Positions 6,972 through 15,113 of a stretch of 22,750 nt of DNA are shown piece by piece. A program made the translations under genes and the position numbers. The notes under the pieces were generated by a model. The model ran no database searches and had not been told where the DNA came from. It saw nothing but the letters and a program-made list of their open reading frames with translations. The stretch covers positions 1 through 22,750 of the forward strand of contig JACPDP010000045.1 in assembly GCA_016183945.1 (NCBI GenBank). Reading direction: 5' to 3'. This DNA comes from Magnetospirillum sp. (lineage in GTDB: Bacteria; Pseudomonadota; Alphaproteobacteria; Rhodospirillales; Magnetospirillaceae). Numbering within the stretch: position 1 is the stretch's first letter; every line of letters starts with the position of its first letter.

Positions 6972-7592
6972 TCAGAACTCCACCCCCGCCTGCGCCTTGA
7001 TCCCGGCACGGAAGGGGTGCTTCACCATGGTCATCTCGGTGACCAGATCGGCGGCCTCGATCACCGGCGGCAGGGCATTGCGGCCGGTGACCACCGCGTG
7101 CTGGCCGGGCGGCCGGGCGGCCAGCGTCTCCAGCACCGTGCCCACCGCCAGGTACTCGTAACGCAGCACGACGTTGAGTTCGTCCAGCACCACCATGGCG
7201 TAGGACGGGTCGGCCAGCATCTCCCTGGCGGCCTCCCAGGCGCGCTCGGCGGCGGCGATGTCACGGGCGCGGTCCTGGGTTTCCCAGGTGAAGCCCTCGC
7301 CCATGGCCTTGAAGGTCACCAGCGGGCCGAAGCCCTCCAGGATTCGCCGTTCGGCGGTATCCCAGGCCCCCTTGATGAACTGCACGATGCCCACCTTCAT
7401 GCCGTGACCGACGCAGCGCAGGCCCATGCCGAAGGCGGCGGTGGACTTGCCCTTGCCGGCGCCGGTGTGGACGATCAGCAGCCCCTTGGTCTGTTCGCGC
7501 CTGGCCACCAGCTTGTCGCGCGACGCCTTCTTCTTGGCCATCTTGTCGCGATGACGCCGTTCGAGGTCATCCGCGCCGGTCTCTTCGCTCAT
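6972..7592 (-). CDS. cobO: cob(I)yrinic acid a,c-diamide adenosyltransferase CobO
   Basis: CobO (BtuR/CobA type) transfers the adenosyl group of ATP to cob(I)yrinic acid diamide or cob(I)inamide in cobalamin biosynthesis or salvage. The 206-residue protein has the P-loop variant GAGKGKST at 44-51, the VVLDELN strand at 134-140 and the conserved C-terminal end AGIKAQAGVEF. I chose the ATG at 7592, preceded by AGGGGACGG; an in-frame upstream ATG at 7625 would add eleven residues unlike the family. It is a single gene here, transcribed away from the rimP operon, with no other cobalamin genes in the window. No B12-box-like cobalamin riboswitch is visible upstream. Confidence 0.95.
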   Translation of the reverse strand: MSEETGADDLERRHRDKMAKKKASRDKLVARREQTKGLLIVHTGAGKGKSTAAFGMGLRCVGHGMKVGIVQFIKGAWDTAERRILEGFGPLVTFKAMGEGFTWETQDRARDIAAAERAWEAAREMLADPSYAMVVLDELNVVLRYEYLAVGTVLETLAARPPGQHAVVTGRNALPPVIEAADLVTEMTMVKHPFRAGIKAQAGVEF

Positions 7593-7632
7593 TATCCGTC
7601 CCCTGCCGATTGATACCGCCATCATACATGGC

Positions 7633-7667
7633 CCGCGCCCGAAGGGATGTCACTCCCGAGGGCGCGG
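7633..7667. other. hairpin between cobO and the rimP promoter
   Basis: CCGCGCCC (7633-7640) and GGGCGCGG (7660-7667) form an eight-pair stem, extended internally by GGGA/TCCC. On the minus strand it would lie in the cobO leader, about 40-75 bases before the start codon. No riboswitch consensus is recognised. Confidence 0.45.
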
Positions 7668-7700
7668 AACCGGGGCAAAGGGAGGTTTTCCACAACAGGC

Positions 7701-7728
7701 TTGCCTCGCCCCCGGTTTCGGCTATAGT
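7701..7728 (+). promoter_or_regulatory. promoter of the rimP-nusA-infB operon
   Basis: TTGCCT (7701-7706) and TATAGT (7723-7728) are separated by 16 bases. Initiation near 7735 would give a leader of about 115 bases before the rimP start, containing the attenuator described separately. This is the only good sigma-70-like pair found in the divergent cobO-rimP gap on the plus strand. Confidence 0.55.
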
Positions 7729-7750
7729 GCCGTCAAGACACATTCTTGCA

Positions 7751-7818
7751 CCCACCGAGAAGCAGTTGCTGGAGGCGGGGTTGTAAGGGTGGGCCATTGG
7801 CCCACTTTTTTGTTTTTT
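7751..7818 (+). promoter_or_regulatory. rimP leader attenuator (intrinsic terminator with possible antiterminator)
   Basis: GTGGGCC (7789-7795) and GGCCCAC (7799-7805) form a perfect seven-pair stem with a three-base loop, followed by six T, one G and six T (7806-7818). This is a textbook intrinsic terminator placed between the promoter and the first gene, so the operon must read through it. CCCACC at 7751-7756 can pair with GGTGGG at 7788-7793, which would disrupt the terminator stem. A leader terminator before rimP is known in gammaproteobacteria (Rfam rimP leader). The antiterminator pairing is my inference. Confidence 0.75.
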
Positions 7819-7849
7819 AGGACCAATATCAGGTCGCAGGGCGACAGCA

Positions 7850-8344
7850 ATGGATTTGATCTCGCGACTCGAGGCCCTCATCGTGCCCTCGCTGGACGGT
7901 ATGGGCTACGAGCTGGTGCGGGTGATGCTGCAGGGCCGGGAACGCCCCACGCTGCAGGTCATGGCCGAACGCAAGGACGGCTTGGCGATGACGGTCGAAG
8001 ACTGTGCCGACATCAGCCGCTCGCTCTCGGCACTGTTCGACGTGGACGATCCCATTCAGGGGGCCTATACGCTGGAAGTCAGCTCACCCGGCATCGACCG
8101 GCCGCTGACCCGGCGCAAGGATTTCGAGTGCTGGGCCGGGTTCGAGGCGAAGCTGGAGACCAGCCAGCCGATCGACGGGCGCAAGCGCTTCAAGGGGCTT
8201 CTCAAAGGCCTCGACGAGGCTGACTGCGTCATCGTCGCCATCGAGACCGGCGAGGCCCGCATTCCCCTGGCCGAGGTGAGGAACGCCAAGCTGGTGCTCA
8301 CCGACGCCCTCATCGCTGCCGCGACCAAGGACCAGGAAGGCTAG
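7850..8344 (+). CDS. rimP: ribosome maturation factor RimP
   Basis: RimP binds the 30S subunit and assists its late assembly, around the S12 region. The 164-residue product has the two family domains: an N-terminal alpha/beta domain (about 1-85) with the conserved YTLEVSSPGIDRPL near residues 74-87, and a C-terminal SH3-like domain. The start is the ATG at 7850, 31 bases after the leader terminator T-run. It is the first gene of the operon and is followed by nusA after nine bases, the standard bacterial order. Expression should depend on read-through of the leader attenuator. Confidence 0.96.
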   Translation: MDLISRLEALIVPSLDGMGYELVRVMLQGRERPTLQVMAERKDGLAMTVEDCADISRSLSALFDVDDPIQGAYTLEVSSPGIDRPLTRRKDFECWAGFEAKLETSQPIDGRKRFKGLLKGLDEADCVIVAIETGEARIPLAEVRNAKLVLTDALIAAATKDQEG

Positions 8345-8353
8345 GACAGAATA

Positions 8354-9868
8354 ATGGAACGGATCGCCGCACTTCCCCGCCCCGAACTGCTTCAGGTCGC
8401 CGACGCCGTCGCGCGCGACAAGGGCATCGACCGCGACGAGGTGCTTGAAGCCATGGAGCAGGCCATCCAGAAGGCCGGCCGCTCCAAATACGGTCACGAG
8501 CACGACATCCGCGCCCATATCGACCGCAAGACCGGCGAGATTCAGCTGGCCCGCTACCTTGAGGTCGCCGAGCCCCTCGAGAACGAGGCCACCCAGGTGA
8601 CCTTGAAGCAGGCGCTGCGCAAGAAGCCCGACGCCCAGCTCGGCGAGTTCCTGGTCGACCCGCTGCCGCCCATCGATTTCGGCCGCATCGCCGCCCAGAC
8701 CGCCAAGCAGGTCATCGTCCAGAAGGTGCGCGACGCCGAGCGCACGCGCCAGTTCAACGAATACAAGGACCGCGTCGGCGAAATCTCCAACGGCCTGGTC
8801 AAGCGCGTCGAATTCGGCAACGTCATCGTCGATCTCGGCCGCGCCGAGGCTCTGCTGCGCCGCGACGAGCTGATCCCGCGCGAAACCTTCCGCACCGGCG
8901 ACCGCGTCCGCGCCTATATCTACGACGTCCGCGCCGAGCCGCGCGGCCCGCAGATCTTCCTGTCGCGCACCCATCCGGTGTTCATGTCCAAGCTGTTCGC
9001 CCAGGAAGTGCCCGAGATCTACGACAACATCATCGACATCAAGGCGGTGGCCCGCGATCCCGGGAGCCGCGCCAAGATCGCCGTGCTGTCGCACGACTCC
9101 TCCATCGACCCGGTGGGCGCCTGCGTCGGCATGCGCGGCAGCCGCGTCCAGGCGGTGGTGGCCGAGTTGCAGGGCGAGAAGATCGACATCATCCAGTGGT
9201 CGCCCGATGTCGCCACCTTCGTGGTCAACGCCCTGGCCCCGGCCGAGGTCACCAAGGTGGTGCTCGACGAGGAAGCCGGCAAGATCGAAGTGGTGGTGCC
9301 CGACGACCAGCTCAGCCTGGCCATCGGCCGGCGCGGCCAGAACGTTCGCCTGGCCAGCCAGCTCACCCAGCTCAACATCGACATCCTCACCGAAGCCGAG
9401 GAATCGGAGCGGCGCCAGGACGAGTTCCGCACCCGCTCGAATCTATTCATCGAGGCACTGGACGTGGACGACGTCATTGCCCATCTGCTGGTCACCGAAG
9501 GCTTCTCCTCGGTGGAGGAGGTGGCGTTCGTGCCCCCCGAGGACCTCACCGACATCGAGGGCTTCGACGAGACTGTGGCGGCCGAACTGCAGGAGCGGGC
9601 CAAGGCCTTCCTCACCGAGCAGGACGAACGCCACGACCAGCGCCGCCGCGAGTTGGGAGTTAGCGACGAACTCGCCGCCATCGACGGCCTGACGCCGGCC
9701 ATGATGGTCAAGCTGGGCGAAAAAGGGGTGAAGAGCCTCGACGACCTGGGCGATCTGGCCAGCGACGAGTTGATCGACATCGTCGGCAAGGACCAGATGA
9801 GCGCCGACGACGCCAACGCGGTGATCATGGCGGCCCGCGCCCACTGGTTCGAGGACGGGCAGGCTTAG
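8354..9868 (+). CDS. nusA: transcription termination/antitermination factor NusA
   Basis: NusA binds RNA polymerase and nascent RNA and controls pausing, intrinsic termination and rRNA antitermination. The 504-residue product has an N-terminal polymerase-binding domain (1-130), an S1 domain (about 138-200), and KH1 and KH2 domains with GMRGSRV at 259-265 and IGRRGQNV at 324-331. The C-terminal part (about 365-504) has two helical acidic repeats, comparable to the AR repeats of E. coli NusA. Its start follows the rimP stop by nine bases. As it acts on terminators, it could feed back on the leader attenuator of its own operon; that link is inference. Confidence 0.97.
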   Translation: MERIAALPRPELLQVADAVARDKGIDRDEVLEAMEQAIQKAGRSKYGHEHDIRAHIDRKTGEIQLARYLEVAEPLENEATQVTLKQALRKKPDAQLGEFLVDPLPPIDFGRIAAQTAKQVIVQKVRDAERTRQFNEYKDRVGEISNGLVKRVEFGNVIVDLGRAEALLRRDELIPRETFRTGDRVRAYIYDVRAEPRGPQIFLSRTHPVFMSKLFAQEVPEIYDNIIDIKAVARDPGSRAKIAVLSHDSSIDPVGACVGMRGSRVQAVVAELQGEKIDIIQWSPDVATFVVNALAPAEVTKVVLDEEAGKIEVVVPDDQLSLAIGRRGQNVRLASQLTQLNIDILTEAEESERRQDEFRTRSNLFIEALDVDDVIAHLLVTEGFSSVEEVAFVPPEDLTDIEGFDETVAAELQERAKAFLTEQDERHDQRRRELGVSDELAAIDGLTPAMMVKLGEKGVKSLDDLGDLASDELIDIVGKDQMSADDANAVIMAARAHWFEDGQA

Positions 9869-9886
9869 GAAGAGGGGGCTGCTCCA

Positions 9887-10534
9887 ATGCGCGGAACGGC
9901 CGATGAGACGGACGCGGCGCGCGGGGACGACGACACTGGGCCACGGCGCCGTTGCGTCGCCACCGGAGAGGTTCAGGCCAAGGAGGTGCTGTTGCGCTTC
10001 GTGGTCGGACCGGACGGCAGGATCGTCCCCGATGTGAGCGCAACCCTGCCGGGGCGGGGAATCTGGTTGAGCCCCCGCCGGGATGTGGTAAATACGGCCG
10101 TGGCGAAGCGACTGTTCGCCAGGGCGGCACGCCGGCCGGTGGCGGTGCCCGACGACCTGGCGGAGCGGATCGAGGGTCTCCTCGTCCGCCGCTGCCTCGA
10201 CACCCTCGGCCTGGCGCGGCGCGCCGGCGAGGCGGTGTGTGGATACGAGAAGGTGCGCGCCGAATTGGGCGCCGGACGCGCCGCCCTGTTGGTTCAGGCC
10301 CGCGACGCCGCGGAGGCGGGCCGCGCCCGGATGCGGGCGGCGGCAACCGGCCTGCCGGTGATCGAACTGTTCGACGGTGCCGAGTTGGGTGCCGTATTTG
10401 GCCGCGAAGCGGCCGTGCACGTATGCTTGTCCCCGGGCAAGCTGGCCCTGCGGCTCCGCCACGATGCGGACAGGCTGGCCGGCTTCCGCCCTGGGAATGT
10501 GACCCTGCCGTCGCCGGCGGCCGGGTGTCCTTAG
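9887..10534 (+). CDS. ylxR: YlxR/RnpM-like domain fused to an L7Ae-like RNA-binding domain
   Basis: The 215-residue product joins two RNA-binding modules that are separate genes (ylxR and ylxQ) in Bacillus. Residues 19-90 are a DUF448/YlxR domain: it begins PRRRCVATGE and has the conserved LPGRGIWLS at 54-62. Residues about 103-195 resemble a ribosomal L7Ae/L30e-type domain (LDTLGLARRAGEAVCGYEKV onward). In Firmicutes YlxR has been described as an RNase P modulator; the role of the alphaproteobacterial fusion is not established. It starts 18 bases after nusA with an AGGGGG-type ribosome-binding site and precedes infB by 21 bases, the usual place of this gene. No catalytic motif is seen. Confidence 0.9.
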   Translation: MRGTADETDAARGDDDTGPRRRCVATGEVQAKEVLLRFVVGPDGRIVPDVSATLPGRGIWLSPRRDVVNTAVAKRLFARAARRPVAVPDDLAERIEGLLVRRCLDTLGLARRAGEAVCGYEKVRAELGAGRAALLVQARDAAEAGRARMRAAATGLPVIELFDGAELGAVFGREAAVHVCLSPGKLALRLRHDADRLAGFRPGNVTLPSPAAGCP

Positions 10535-10555
10535 GTTGAGAGACGAAGCCGTTAC

Positions 10556-13092
10556 ATGAGCGAATCCAAGGATCAAGAGCGCAAGACCCCGCTGAGCCTG
10601 GCCCGGCCCGGTAAGCTCGAGCTGAAGAAGACGGTGGAGACCGGCCAGGTCCGCCAGAGCTTTTCGCACGGACGCTCCAAGGTGGTCACCGTCGAGGTTC
10701 GCAAGAAGCGCACCTTCGCTCCCGGGGCCGGCGGCGCCATGCATGAGGTCAAGGAGGGCGTTCATTCCGCCGCCGAGGCCGATCCCGCCGCCGCCGTCGC
10801 CAAGGTCGAGGCCGCCAGCCGCGCCGCCTCCGTCCCCGACCTGACCAACCACGAAAAGGCCGCCCGCGCCCGTCCGAGGAGGAGGCCCGCCACGCCGAGG
10901 AGGAGGCCGAACGCGCCCGCGTCGCCGCCGAGGAGGCCGCCCGCCGCGCCGCCGAGGAGGCCCTCAACCCGGCGCCGCCCGCCGCCGTCGAGGAGAAGGC
11001 GCCGGAAGCGCCGGTCATCGCCACCCCGGCCCAGCCGGAGCGCCCCGCCACTCCGGCCGCTGCCACCACCCCCGCCGCCGCCGCTGCTGCCGCCGCTCCC
11101 CGCCCCCGCACCGCCGAGGAGGAGGAAGAGGAGGAGGAGCGCGCCAAGAAGCGTGCCGCCGCGCACAAGCCGGCCCCGGTCAAGCGCACCGAGCCGCGCC
11201 GCCGCACCGGCAAGCTCACCATCACCGCCGCGCTGGACGACAACGACAAGGCCGAGCGCGGCCGGTCGCTGGCCGCGGTCAAGCGAGCCCGCGAGCGCGA
11301 GCGCCTCAAGCACATGCAGCGCGGCTCCGAGAAGGTGGTGCGCGACGTCATCATTCCGGAATCCATCACCGTCCAGGAACTGGCCAACCGCATGGCCTAG
11401 CGCGGCGTCGACGTCATCAAGACGCTGATGCGCATGGGCGTGATGGCCACCATCAACCAGACCATCGACGCCGACACCGCCGAACTGGCGGTGACCGAGT
11501 TCGGCCACACCTTCAAGCGCGTTTCGGAATCCGACGTCCTGGTCGGCCTGGGCGGCGAAGCCGACAGCGACGAGGAAATGATGTCGCGTCCGCCGGTGGT
11601 CACCATCATGGGCCACGTCGACCACGGCAAGACCTCGCTGCTCGACGCCCTGCGCGAGACCGACGTGGTGTCCGGCGAGGCCGGCGGCATCACCCAGCAC
11701 ATCGGCGCCTATCAGGTGACGCTGACCGGCGGGGCCAGGATCACCTTCATCGACACCCCCGGCCACGAGGCCTTCACCGCCATGCGCGCCCGCGGCGCCA
11801 AGGTGACCGACATCGTGGGGCTGGTGGTGGCGGCCGACGACGGCATCATGCCGCAGACGGTGGAAGCCATCCGCCACGCCAAGGCGGCCGGCGTGCCGCT
11901 GATCGTCGCCATCAACAAGATCGACAAGCCCGATGCCAACCCGCAGAAGGTCCGCCAGGAACTCCTCCAGCACGAGCTGGTCACCGAGGAACTGGGCGGC
12001 GACATCCTGGCGGTGGAAGTCTCGGCCAAGAAGCGCCTCAACCTCGACAAGCTGGAAGAGGCCATCCTGCTGCAGGCGGAAATCCTCGACCTCAAGGCCA
12101 ACCCCAAGCGGCTCGCCGCCGGTACCGTGGTCGAGGCCAAGATGGAGAAGGGCCGTGGCGCCGTCGCCACCGTCCTGGTCCAGAAGGGCACGCTGAAAGT
12201 GGGCGACGTCTTCGTCGCCGGTGCCGAATCGGGCCGCGTCCGCGCCCTGGTCGACCATCTCGGCAACCGCATCGACGAGGCCGGTCCGTCAACCCCGGTC
12301 GAGGTGCTCGGCCTCAACGGCGTTCCCGCCGCCGGTGACGAATTCGTCGCCGTCGAGGACGAGGGCCGCGCCCGCGAGATCGCCAGCTACCGCCAGCGCA
12401 AGGACCGCGAGGTCAAGGCCAACCTGGCCAAGCGCGGCACCCTCGAAGAGATGTTCTCGGCCATCAAGGCCGGCGAGGCCAAGGAATTGCCCATCGTCAT
12501 CAAGGGCGACGTGCAGGGCTCGGTCGAGGCCATCAACGCCACCGTCGGCAAGCTGGGCAACGACACCGTCAAGGTGCGTGTGCTGCACGCCGCCGTCGGC
12601 GCCATCAACGAGTCCGACGTGACGCTGGCCAAGGCCACCGGCGGCCTGATCTTCGGCTTCAACGTCCGCGCCAACCCGCAGGCCCGCGACATGGCCCGCC
12701 GCGACGGCGTCGACATCCGCTACTACTCCATCATCTACGACGTCACCGACGATCTGAAGAAGATGCTGTCGGGCATGCTGGCGCCGACCCTCAAGGAGCG
12801 CTTCCTCGGCTACGCCGAGATCCGCGAGGTGTTCAACATCACCAAGCACGGCAAGGTGGCCGGTTGCCGCGTCACCGAGGGCAACGTCAAGCGCGGCGCC
12901 AAGGTCCGCCTGCTGCGCGACAACGTGGTCATCCACGAGGGCGACCTGGGCCAGCTCAAGCGCTTCAAGGACGACGTCAAGGAAGTGTCCGAGGGGTACG
13001 AATGCGGCATGTCCTTCGCCAACTACGAGGACATCCGGGCCGGCGACGTCATCGAATGCTTCGAGATCGAGGAGGTGGCGGGCGTCCTTTAG
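10556..13092 (+). pseudogene. infB: translation initiation factor IF-2, reading frame broken twice
   Basis: IF-2 is the GTPase that delivers initiator tRNA to the 30S subunit and promotes subunit joining. The ATG at 10556 opens a normal IF-2 N-terminus. At about 10873-10876 one base appears to be missing, and the family sequence continues in the next frame as a Glu/Ala-rich charged region. In that frame a TAG at 11398-11400 replaces the expected Glu after NRMA in the IF2_N domain, after which IF-2 continues undisturbed to 13092: G1 GHVDHGKT, G3 DTPGHE, G4 NKID and the C-terminal domains. The longest intact piece is 11428-13092 (554 residues), which keeps the G domain and C1-C2. Corrected length would be about 845 residues. 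Because IF-2 is essential, sequence error is likelier than a true pseudogene. Confidence 0.92.
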
Positions 13093-13128
13093 CGGGGTGA
13101 TCCGCCAACCTTTTCCAGAGGACGCGCC

Positions 13129-13572
13129 ATGTCCAGGGGCCAAAAGCCGCCGTCACAGCGCCAGCTTCGCGTCGGCGAGGAACTGCGCCACGTTGTTGCC
13201 AACCTGATCGAGCGCGGCGAGTTCCGCGATCCCGATCTGCTTGGCCGCGCCATCACCGTCACCGAGGTCCGGGTCAGCCCCGACCTGCGCAACGCCACCG
13301 TCTTCGTGGTGCCGCTGGGCGGCGGCGATGTGGCGCCCATCCTGGCCGGACTGAAGCGGGCCAAGGCCTATCTGCGCCACGAGATCGCCCGCAGCGTCGA
13401 CCTGCGCATGGTGCCCGAATTGTGGTTCCAGCCCGACATCACCTTCGACGAGGCCAGCCGCATCGACGCCCTGCTGCGCAGCCCGGTGGTTCGCCGCGAC
13501 GTGGAGGGCCATGACGTGGAAGGCCATGACGAGGACGAGGGCCTCGACGCCGGGCGCGATGACGGGGAATAG
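13129..13572 (+). CDS. rbfA: 30S ribosome-binding factor RbfA
   Basis: RbfA is a cold-shock ribosome assembly factor with a type II KH fold that binds the 30S neck near helix 1 of 16S rRNA. The 147-residue product has the typical start (SQRQLRVGEELRH), TEVRVSPDLRNATVFV and the C-terminal core PDITFDEASRIDALL. The tail is extended and acidic, with a tandem DVEGH pair (from residue 125) followed by DEDEG. It starts 36 bases after infB with AGAGGA upstream. The following gap holds a large palindromic repeat before truB. Confidence 0.95.
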   Translation: MSRGQKPPSQRQLRVGEELRHVVANLIERGEFRDPDLLGRAITVTEVRVSPDLRNATVFVVPLGGGDVAPILAGLKRAKAYLRHEIARSVDLRMVPELWFQPDITFDEASRIDALLRSPVVRRDVEGHDVEGHDEDEGLDAGRDDGE

Positions 13573-13588
13573 CATCCATACCCTTCAA

Positions 13589-13735
13589 CCCTCCCCTGGC
13601 GGAGCCGGGGGAGGGCCGGGTGGGGGCCCAAGGAGCGTAGCGACGCGGGAGTGGTGCCGGCGGGAAAACTCCCGCCTCGCTGGCGCTCGTTGGGCCCCCA
13701 CCCCATCCCTCCCCCGGCTCCGCCAGGGGAGGGGG
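13589..13735. repeat. 147-bp palindromic repeat between rbfA and truB (REP-like family 2, copy A)
   Basis: The arms 13589-13631 and 13690-13734 are inverted copies of about 43 bases (outer CCCTCCCCTGGCGGAGCC, inner end GGGGGCCCAA). A nested inverted pair around GAGCGTAGCGACGCGGGAG lies inside. The whole element can fold into one long hairpin with a short loop. A second copy is at 19695-19848. The right arm ends directly before the truB start and supplies its purine-rich ribosome-binding sequence. Confidence 0.85.
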
Positions 13736-13737
13736 TA

Positions 13738-14703
13738 GTGGCCCGTAAGCGCAAAGGCCTGCCGATTTCCGGCTGGATCGCGCTCGACAAGCCGCTCGGC
13801 ATGAGTTCAGCCCAGGCGGTGGCTGCCGTGCGGCGCATCACCGGGGCGGCCAAGGTGGGGCACGGCGGCACCCTCGACCCGCTGGCCACCGGCGTCCTGC
13901 CCATCGCGCTGGGCGAGGCGACCAAGACCGTCGCCTATGTCATGGACGGCGCCAAGACCTATCGCTGGACGCTGGCCTTCGGCGAGTCGCGCACCACCGA
14001 CGACCGCGAAGGCGCCGTGGTCGAGACCTCCGGGGTGCGGCCGGCCGACGACGACATCCGCGCCGCCTTGGGCGGCTTCACCGGCGACATCGAGCAGGTT
14101 CCGCCCATCTTTTCCGCCGTCAAGGTGGCGGGCGAGCGGGCCTACGACCTGGCGCGGGCCGGCGAGGCGCCCGAACTGAAGTCCCGCATCGTCCACATCG
14201 ACCGCTTCACCCTGCTGGAGCGGCCCGACACCGACACCGCCGTGTTCGAGGTCGCCTGCGGCAAGGGCACCTATATCCGCTCGCTGGCCCGCGACCTCGC
14301 CCGCGCGCTCGGCACCGTCGGCCACGTCGCCAGCCTGCGGCGCACCGCCTGCGGCCCGTTCCGTGAGCAGGCGGCGATTTCTGTGGATAAATTGCGGGAG
14401 CTGGGGCATATTCCCGGCCCTCGGACCTATCTGCTTCCGGTCGAGACCGCGCTGGACGACATCCCGGCCCTGGCCCTGACCGAAGTGGAGGCCCGCCGCC
14501 TCCAAAGTGGCTGCCCCGTGTCCCTCTTGCGCGTGGCTTCCCGTGGACCGCTTCCCGACATCGCTTCCGGACAGACCGTCCGCGCGATGGAAGGCGGGCG
14601 GATGGTGGCGTTGGTGCGCATCGAAGCCGGAGAAATCCGCCCGGTGCGCGTGATGAATCTCTCGAATGACGACAAGGCGTCTGTCGATGTCGATCACGCC
14701 TGA
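13738..14703 (+). CDS. truB: tRNA pseudouridine(55) synthase TruB
   Basis: TruB makes pseudouridine 55 in the T-loop of tRNAs and also acts as a tRNA folding chaperone. The 321-residue product has the catalytic motif [13 protein letters not shown] with Asp47, the [10 protein letters not shown] stretch, and a PUA-like C-terminal region. I chose the GTG at 13738, giving [20 protein letters not shown], because the family needs this N-terminal strand. Upstream in-frame codons lie in the repeat element and are low-complexity; the next ATG (13801) would remove conserved residues. The AGGGGAGGGGG before the GTG is the edge of the repeat. The stop overlaps the rpsO start by 17 bases. Confidence 0.93.
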   Translation: MARKRKGLPISGWIALDKPLGMSSAQAVAAVRRITGAAKVGHGGTLDPLATGVLPIALGEATKTVAYVMDGAKTYRWTLAFGESRTTDDREGAVVETSGVRPADDDIRAALGGFTGDIEQVPPIFSAVKVAGERAYDLARAGEAPELKSRIVHIDRFTLLERPDTDTAVFEVACGKGTYIRSLARDLARALGTVGHVASLRRTACGPFREQAAISVDKLRELGHIPGPRTYLLPVETALDDIPALALTEVEARRLQSGCPVSLLRVASRGPLPDIASGQTVRAMEGGRMVALVRIEAGEIRPVRVMNLSNDDKASVDVDHA

Positions 14704-14956
14704 TCGTAAGCACGAGTTGGTCAAGGAATATGCCACCACCGAAGGCGACACCGGGTCGCCCGAGATCCAGGTGGCCATTCTGTCGGAGCGCATCCGCAAC
14801 CTGACCGAGCATCTCAAAGAGCACAAGAAGGACTTCCACTCGCGCCGTGGTCTGCTGATCATGGTCGGCCAGCGCCGCCGCATGCTCGATTACCTCAAGA
14901 GCAAGGATCAGCCGCGCTACGAGACGCTGATCGGCCGCCTTGGCCTGCGCAAGTAG
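14687..14956 (+). CDS. rpsO: 30S ribosomal protein S15
   Basis: S15 is a primary 16S rRNA-binding protein that organises the central domain and forms bridge B4 with the 50S subunit. The 89-residue product has the standard length and signatures: [33 protein letters not shown] and the [20 protein letters not shown] region. The ATG at 14687 lies inside the end of truB with AAGG about nine bases upstream; a start at 14666 would add seven residues not found in the family. It is followed by pnp after a 157-base leader, the conserved rpsO-pnp order. Confidence 0.97.
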   Translation: MSITPDRKHELVKEYATTEGDTGSPEIQVAILSERIRNLTEHLKEHKKDFHSRRGLLIMVGQRRRMLDYLKSKDQPRYETLIGRLGLRK

Positions 14957-15113
14957 TCTCAGGATAATCGCCCTGAACGACGGCCGGGCGCCGCCGTTCT
15001 CAGGTTGTGACCCGCGTGGGGACGGTCCCCGCGCGGGTTGTCGCATTTGTGACGAATGGCGCCGGGATCGAACCGCAATCCGGCGGCGGTCCAAGGAATA
15101 AAGGATTTAACGT
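14957..15113 (+). promoter_or_regulatory. rpsO-pnp intergenic leader with strong hairpin
   Basis: A long stem pairs ACCCGCG-T-GGGG (15010-15021) with CCCC-G-CGCGGGT (15027-15038) around a five-base loop. A weaker stem, AACGACGGC with GCCGCCGTT, precedes it. No T-run follows, so it is not a simple terminator. In E. coli the pnp leader hairpin is cut by RNase III and lets PNPase repress its own mRNA. A similar role here is inference from position and structure. Confidence 0.55.

Noticed and set aside
7593..7735. cobalamin riboswitch upstream of cobO
   Set aside because: The leader is short and contains one hairpin, with no B12-box-like sequence or multi-helix core.
13589..13735. CRISPR array or IS terminal repeats
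   Set aside because: There is one inverted palindrome per site, no evenly spaced direct repeats, no transposase gene and no visible target duplication.
13651..13737. in-frame ATG at 13651 as the truB start
   Set aside because: It would translate the palindromic repeat into a low-complexity peptide before the conserved TruB N-terminus; the GTG at 13738 fits the family and the ribosome-binding site.
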